From: Limnoperna fortunei
Lineage: Eukaryota > Mollusca > Bivalvia > Mytilida > Modiolidae
DNA length: 64,000 bases
NCBI GenBank assembly: GCA_944474755.1
Contig: OX104118.1
Coordinates: 88,333,860 to 88,397,859 of the forward strand
Direction of reading: 5' to 3'
In this document: piece by piece, positions 57,511 to 64,000 of the stretch
How positions within the stretch are numbered: position 1 is the first letter of the stretch
Layout of the letters: each line of letters begins with the position of its first letter
Notes under the pieces: model-generated
The model's input: only the letters and a program-made list of their open reading frames with translations
Told to the model about the DNA's origin: nothing
Databases searched by the model: none
Translations under genes and position numbers: made by a program

Positions 57511-58114
57511 AAGCTGACCGATTAAACACCAATGAAAAGATCTGTTTTAAACTAAGATCTTGTATTGGCTGACCTTCAATAAAGAATCTGGTTTTGTGTT
57601 ATATCTTTTTGTTTTTTGCTTATAGGGGCTTACACCCGGAGCGCCTGTTCTATACATTTCTCTTTGGCAAATAATTCTGGAACGGAGACTGATTTTTGAT
57701 AACTGACACTCAATAAAACACAATGTAATCATCTGCTTTAATTTATTGCTAACATTTGATAATAAATTTATCAACATCTTACTTTTGATAGCTCACCATG
57801 AGAAATATAATTTTGATTTATTTTGACGTACTTTTCATTATGTGTCATTACAAAATGGAGAAAAGATGAAAAGGCAAATATTATGTTACATCCGTAATTG
57901 AAATCAATGTCTATTTAATTGTCTATCACAAAGAACTTCAGAGCTCATCTTTTCACAGCACGGAGGCTCTTTATGGTGAATATGACTTTTATTTATTGAA
58001 ATAACCATTGATAGAGATACAGGATTCCAAGTCTGTGATATTCCTAATTACACTATATTATACCACAATATACAGATCACTTGTTTATATATTACCAAAC
58101 ATTTGCCCATATAG

Positions 58115-58365
58115 GTAAACACACCTCCCACCCTTATTGAGCCTCTCACTGTTTGTGGCATGAAAACTGTTAACACACCTTCCACCCTTATTGAGCCTCT
58201 CACTGTTTGTGGCATGAAAACTGCTATCACACCTTCCACCCTTATTGAGCCTCTCACTGTTTGTGGCATGAAAACTGTTAACACACCTTCCACCCTTATT
58301 GAGCATCTCACTGTTTAAGGCATGAAAACTGTTAACACACCTTCCACCCTTATTGAGCCTCCTAC
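58115..58365. repeat. 54-bp tandem repeat, about 4.5 units
   Basis: Units contain TGTTAACACACCTTCCACCC and TTATTGAGCCTCTCACTG. Being 18 codons long it stays open on the - strand, which is not a gene. Confidence 0.95.
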
Positions 58366-59539
58366 TGTATGTTCAATGCTGAGAAGAAGGCATTAAGACT
58401 TTGTTTAAGAAAGTATGGATGTCAACCATTTTAAAAATTGCGATGAAATTTTAGATGATGATTGATTGTTGTGTACAGCAATTAAAACTATAAATCAAAA
58501 CCAAATATCCGCTCCATTTATGTCTGACAGCAGAATTATCTTCCTTTAGTGATCTTCGACGATGCAATTAAAAATTCTTTCCAGAAATGAAGACAGTTTG
58601 GACTTTATAATATGCTATTGTTTGTCAATGAGGACAACATTTAAGAATATAAAGTAACATTTATTGCGATTAATTTTTACTATGAAACATGTATGCTGAT
58701 GCAGGTAAAAAAATCAAAATTATCAAATATATTAAGATTGGGGGTTTTACTCATTTACATTACCCCATACTGAATATTGTTATAAAAGGGAAGCTACTCA
58801 TGTCAAATAAAATTAAAACTTAAAATCTGACATACAAAAAGATTTGTAACCCATTACAATAATTCTCTGCCAATATTTTATATAATTGTAGAATGTGAAG
58901 AGACTAATTACATTTAGACTTCAAAGCTAATTAAGATCACAGGTAAACCCTCCTCAGTCATCCATACAATGGAGATGAGAGCTAACTTATGTTGAAGTCT
59001 GATAATAATCTGCAAAATTGTCATAGAAATTTGATTGACGATATTAAACAAACAAGACCTACAATAGCGAAATACAAACAGAAATAGTACTGATCATATG
59101 CAAGCAATGTAGCGACACAGAATAATTAAGACCTTAACTCACAGAAAGGGAGCTCTAATACAGATTTTTATTGACATAGTAATTAACGATCTTTGTCACA
59201 GACATGCTTGATATCTTTGTTACCGACATGCTTGATATCTCATCTGTGAAAAAAGCCACTCAATGCTACTTTAGAACACAGTTATTTATGACAGATATTT
59301 ATCAATGATACATAATGTCTTTCATTATAACTGATCCATGTTTAAATTTATTTATTTGCTATTAAACAATTAAACATTACAAAAGTAACAAGGTAATATT
59401 ACTAGAATATTCTATTGCCAACTTTAGGGCTAGCATTTTATTTAATCATTTTAAACAAATTTTTTGAAAGCATTGTTGGGTTCTTCTTTTGATACAATGG
59501 TAAAATGAATGTTAAGACAAAAAATCAAGGATTAATTAC

Positions 59540-60170
59540 ATTTTCCTCATGGCCAAAACTCTGCCAAAAACATGGCCAAAACAACCCCTGACAAATAACA
59601 TGGCCAAAAACCTGCCAAAAACCAAAACAACTTCTGACAAAGACATGGCCAAAACAACCCCTGACAAAAGTCATGGCCAAAACAGCCAGTGCCAAAAGAC
59701 ATGGCCAAAACAGCCCCTGACATGAGACATGGCCAAAACAGCCCATAACAATAGACATGGACAAAACAACCCCTGACAAAACGACATGGCCAAAACAACC
59801 CTTGACATAACATGGCCAACACAACCATTGACAAGATGTTACCAAAACAGCCCCTAACAGGAGACATGTCCAAAACAGCCTATCACAAATGACATGCCCA
59901 AACAACACTTAACAAAAGACATGACCAAATAACATCTGACAAGAGGCACGGCTAAAACAACCTCTTACAAGAGACATGTCCAAAGCAACCCCTGCCAGAC
60001 ATGACTAAAACAGCCTCTGACAAATTAAGACATGGAGAAACAACCTGACAAAAAGCATGGTCAAAACAAACCCTGCCAGACATGCCCAAAACAACCCTTG
60101 ACAAAAAGAAATTGATAAAACATGGCCAAAACAACCCCTGACAAACAATAACAAAAAACACGGAGAACTG
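59540..60170. repeat. Degenerate 28-30 bp minisatellite
   Basis: About twenty units of ACATGGCCAAAACAACCCCT plus GACAAAAG with many substitutions and indels. Confidence 0.92.
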
Positions 60171-60189
60171 ACAAAGATGTAACCAAAAC

Positions 60190-61040
60190 AACCAACACAT
60201 AAACTGGGAGGAAAATTTGGTGTTTGTGAATGGTAAGCGGTTCCTAACTAACAATCCCAAATAAGTCATATTAAACAAGCATCTGAATGTATACACAAAT
60301 TTTACTGTAAATACAGCTGGTTCATTTAAAGTCTTTGTGTTTTCTTTATTACATTTGCCAACTTACATACTGTCAAATCTCTCTCACAAGTCATCAAATT
60401 AAGAAAGGATTTCTCCATAAATTTGTCTCCTTTTGGCCCACTTCTGTGCAGAAGGTAAAATAAAACCCTTATGAGTATTAAGAAAGCTGTAATTCAAGTG
60501 ATCTATCATTCTCTCTTGGCATCCATACCAGACAACTTAAATCCCTCATGGATCATAATCCTACAACTAAGTGTTCATAATTAAAATGTTAATTGTAGAT
60601 TGTGAAACATTTCACTATAATTGTGTGAAAAGAAATTTGCATGTAAATTGTATTTGTCACACTGCAACACAAATATGTCTTTGTCTATGGAGTTGTAAAA
60701 AAGTAGAAATATAAAATAAAAACTTTTAGAAAAAATTCTTCTTTATAACACTGTCATAATGGAATATTTAGTGATCAATCTTTCTGAAGCCAACAGAACA
60801 GCAGTGTTGACACACAAACCAACAGGGAGTCAATTTTTTAGTTTTGTCTAGCTATCTGCACTATAAAGGTAGCAGAATTTATTTCCACACTGTTTCATTG
60901 GTATGAAGATTGTTTTTCTTTTTGTCTGCAGTTTTACTGTTCAGCTGTTGGATTATTGAAAACAAGATAAACATCAAATTATTCGTTTTAAATCATTTTA
61001 TCAACAAGAAATATTTTGTTCAACCCCTGACTTATTATAA
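60190..61040. other. Unassigned unique stretch
   Basis: No exon or element recognised between the two arrays. Confidence 0.45.
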
Positions 61041-61045
61041 TGATA

Positions 61046-63950
61046 TTATAATAAGGTATCGTATCCAGCGACTGACATTAGGGGTATAAGGTATCGCATC
61101 CAGCGACTGACATTAGGGGTATAAGGTATCGCATCCAGCGACTGACATTAGGGGTATAAGGTATCGTATCCAGCGACTGACATTAGGGGTATAAGGTATC
61201 GCATCCAGCGACTGACATTAGGGGTATAAGGTATCGCATCCAGCGACTGACATTAGGGGTATAAGGTATCGCATCCAGCGACTGACATTAGGGGTATAAG
61301 GTATCGTATCCAGCGACTGACATTAGGGGTATAAGGTATCGCATCCAGCGACTGACATTAGGGGTATAAGGTATCGTATCCAGCGACTGACATTAGGGGT
61401 ATAAGGTATCGTATCCAGCGACTGACATTAGGGGTATAAGGTATCGCATCCAGCGACTGACATTAGGGGTATAAGGTATCGCATCCAGGGAGCTACCTTA
61501 CTGACATTAGGGTATAAGGTATCGCATCCAGGGAGCTACCTTACTGACATTATGGGTTTATAAGGTATCGTATCCAGGGAGCTACCTTACTGACATTAAG
61601 GGTATAAGGTATCGCATCCAGGGAGCTACCTTACTGACATTAGGAGTATAAGGTATCGTATCCAGGGAGCTACCTTACTGACATTAAGGGTATAAGGTAT
61701 CGCATCCAGGGAGCTACCTTACTGACATTAGGGTATAAGGTATCGCATCCAGGGAGCTACCTTACTGACATTAGGGTATAAGGTATCGCATCCAGGGAGC
61801 TACCTTACTGACATTAGGGGTATAAGGTATCGTATCCAGGGAGCTACCTTACTGACATTAAGGGTATAAGGTATCGCATCCAGGGAGCTACCTTACTGAC
61901 ATTAGTGGTATAAGGTATCGTATCCAGGGAGCTACCTTACTGACATTAGGAGTATAAGGTATCGTATCCAGGGAGCTACCTTACTGACATTAGGAGTATA
62001 AGGTATCGTATCCAGGGGGCTACCTTACTGACATTAAGGGTATAAGGTATCGCATCCAGGGAGCTACCTTACTGACATTAGGGGTATAAGGTATCGTATC
62101 CAGGGAGCTACCTTACTGACATTAGGGGTATAAGGTATCGTATCCAGGGAGCTACCTTACTGACATTAGAGTATAAGGTATCGCATCCAGGGAGCTACCT
62201 TACTGACATTATGGGTTTATAAGGTATCGTATCCAGGGAGCTACCTTACTGACATTAAGGGTATAAGGTATCGTATCCATGGAGCTACCTTACTGACATT
62301 AGGGGTATAAGGTATCGTATCCAGGGAGCTACCTTACTGACATTAAGGGTATAAGGTATCGCATCCAGGGAGCTACCTTACTGACATTAGGGGTATAAGG
62401 TATCGTATCCAGGGAGCTACCTTACTGACATTAGGGGTATAAGGTATCGTATCCAGGGAGCTACCTTACTGACATTAGGGGTATAAGGTATCGTATCCAG
62501 GGAGCTACCTTACTGACATTAGAGTATAAGGTATCGCATCCAGGGAGCTACCTTACTGACATTATGGGTTTATAAGGTATCGTATCCAGGGAGCTACCTT
62601 ACTGACATTAAGGGTATAAGGTATCGCATCCAGGGAGCTACCTTACTGACATTAGGAGTATAAGGTATCGTATCCAGGGAGCTACCTTACTGACATTAAG
62701 GGTATAAGGTATCGTACCCAGGGAGCTACCTTACTGACATTAGGAGTATAAGGTATCGTATCCAGGGAGCTACCTTACTGACATTAGGGGTATAAGGTAT
62801 CGTATCCAGGGAGCTACCTTACTGACATTAGGGGTATAAGGTATCGTATCCAGGGAGCTACCTTACTGACATTAGGGGTATAAGTTATCGTATCCAGGGA
62901 GCTACCTTACTGACATTAGGGGTATAAGGTATCGTATCCAGGGAGCTACCTTACTGACATTAGGGGTATGAGGTATCGTATCCAGGGAGCTACCTTACTG
63001 ACATTAGGGGTATAAGGTATCGTACCCAGGGAGCTACCTTACTGACATTAGGAGTATAAGGTATCGTATCCAGGGAGCTACCTTACTGACATTAGGGGTA
63101 TAAGGTATCGTATCCAGGGAGCTACCTTACTGACATTAGGGGTATAAGGTATCGTATCCAGGGAGCTACCTTACTGACATTAGGGGTATAAGGTATCGTA
63201 TCCAGGGAGCTACCTTACTGACATTAGGGGTATAAGGTATCGTATCCAGGGAGCTACCTTACTGACATTAGGGGTATAAGGTATCGTATCCAGGGAGCTA
63301 CCTTACTGACATTAGAGTATAAGGTATCGCATCCAGGGAGCTACCTTACTGACATTATGGGTTTATAAGGTATCGTATCCAGGGAGCTACCTTACTGACA
63401 TTAAGGGTATAAGGTATCGCATCCAGGGAGCTACCTTACTGACATTAGGAGTATAAGGTATCGTATCCAGGGAGCTACCTTACTGACATTAGAGTATAAG
63501 GTATCGCATCCAGGGAGCTACCTTACTGACATTATGGGTTTATAAGGTATCGTACCCAGGGAGCTACCTTACTGACATTAGGAGTATAAGGTATCGTATC
63601 CAGGGAGCTACCTTACTGACATTAGGGGTATAAGGTATCGTATCCAGGGAGCTACCTTACTGACATTAGGGGTATAAGGTATCGTATCCAGGGAGCTACC
63701 TTACTGACATTAGGGGTATAAGTTATCGTATCCAGGGAGCTACCTTACTGACATTAGGGGTATAAGGTATCGTATCCAGGGAGCTACCTTACTGACATTA
63801 GGGGTATGAGGTATCGTATCCAGGGAGCTACCTTACTGACATTAGGGGTATAAGGTATCGTATCCAGGGAGCTACCTTACTGACATTAGGGGTATAAGGT
63901 ATCGTATCCAGGGAGCTACCTTACTGACATTAGGGGTACAAGGGGTATAA
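61046..63950. repeat. 2.9-kb minisatellite with 35-bp and 44-bp unit families
   Basis: From 61046 to about 61480 the unit is 35 bp (GTATAAGGTATCGCATCCAG then CGACTGACATTAGG). From there to 63950 it is 43-44 bp, with GGGAGCTACCTTACTGACAT after the same start. The two families differ by a 9-bp net indel between CAG and CTGACATTA. Multi-unit blocks recur (units with ATGGGTTTATAAGG appear near 61550, 62210, 62565, 63355 and 63535). Confidence 0.97.
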
Positions 63951-64000
63951 GGGGTACATTTTATGTAAACAATCATGACTAATTTATGGCTTTTTTATTT

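Larger units (their letters stand above)
56836..64000 (-). other. AHR 5' intron or upstream region, no exon found
   Basis: I searched the - strand for a bHLH exon (basic R/K-H-R-x-R-L helix, loop, LRxSVxYL-type helix 2) and found none in the non-repetitive parts 57340-58110, 58380-59530 and 60190-61040. The region is largely tandem arrays. The bHLH and first exons are presumably beyond 64 kb. Confidence 0.6.

Noticed and set aside
61046..63950. CRISPR array
   Set aside because: Regular repeats but no unique spacers; adjacent units are contiguous, and the window is eukaryotic.
56836..64000. bHLH exon of AHR
   Set aside because: No basic-helix-loop-helix pattern was found on the - strand outside repeats. 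It probably lies beyond the window.

Overview
The window is eukaryotic, AT-rich and dominated by repeats. It most resembles a marine bivalve, probably a mussel of the Mytilus type. The grounds are small split exons with GT-AG introns, a hammerhead-ribozyme repeat of the kind known from mussel retrozymes, tRNA-derived SINEs, bivalve-style foldback elements, and an invertebrate-type aryl hydrocarbon receptor. The genus is inferred; phylum-level placement is more secure.

Two genes can be supported. (1) A C-type lectin-like gene on the + strand, of which the last two coding exons are visible (2180-2282 and 3346-3587); its 5' part would lie to the left, beyond a 2-kb minisatellite. (2) An aryl hydrocarbon receptor (AHR) gene on the - strand, occupying at least 42.2-56.3 kb. 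Nine exons join with consistent phases to give PAS-A, PAS-B and a long tyrosine-rich C-terminus. The bHLH exon(s) were not found and probably lie beyond 64 kb.

Between the genes (about 3.6-42 kb) no host gene could be recognised. This stretch holds minisatellites (3.8, 5.3, 7.7-10.3, 12.0-12.7, 16.6, 22.0-23.8, 24.2 and 39 kb), a (TTA)n tract, SINEs, short inverted-repeat transposons, and a cluster of Penelope-like-element relatives at 28.4-32.0 kb. That cluster is crossed by a 200-N assembly gap which looks false, because the two contig ends overlap over 929 bp.

The most interesting part is how repeats and splice sites overlap inside AHR. The 3' end of one exon plus its splice donor has been amplified into a 48-bp minisatellite, so about eleven extra donors follow the real one, all in frame. 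The acceptor of another exon is duplicated by a 75-bp in-frame tandem repeat. Several other intronic arrays carry CAG|GT steps in the transcribed sense, and a TTA-targeting MITE has landed inside one decoy donor. A second theme is ribozymes: one intact hammerhead closes a 379-bp retrozyme monomer in the lectin intron, a second carries a compensatory base-pair change, and a third is decayed. Tandem repeats occupy roughly 17 kb, about a quarter of the window.
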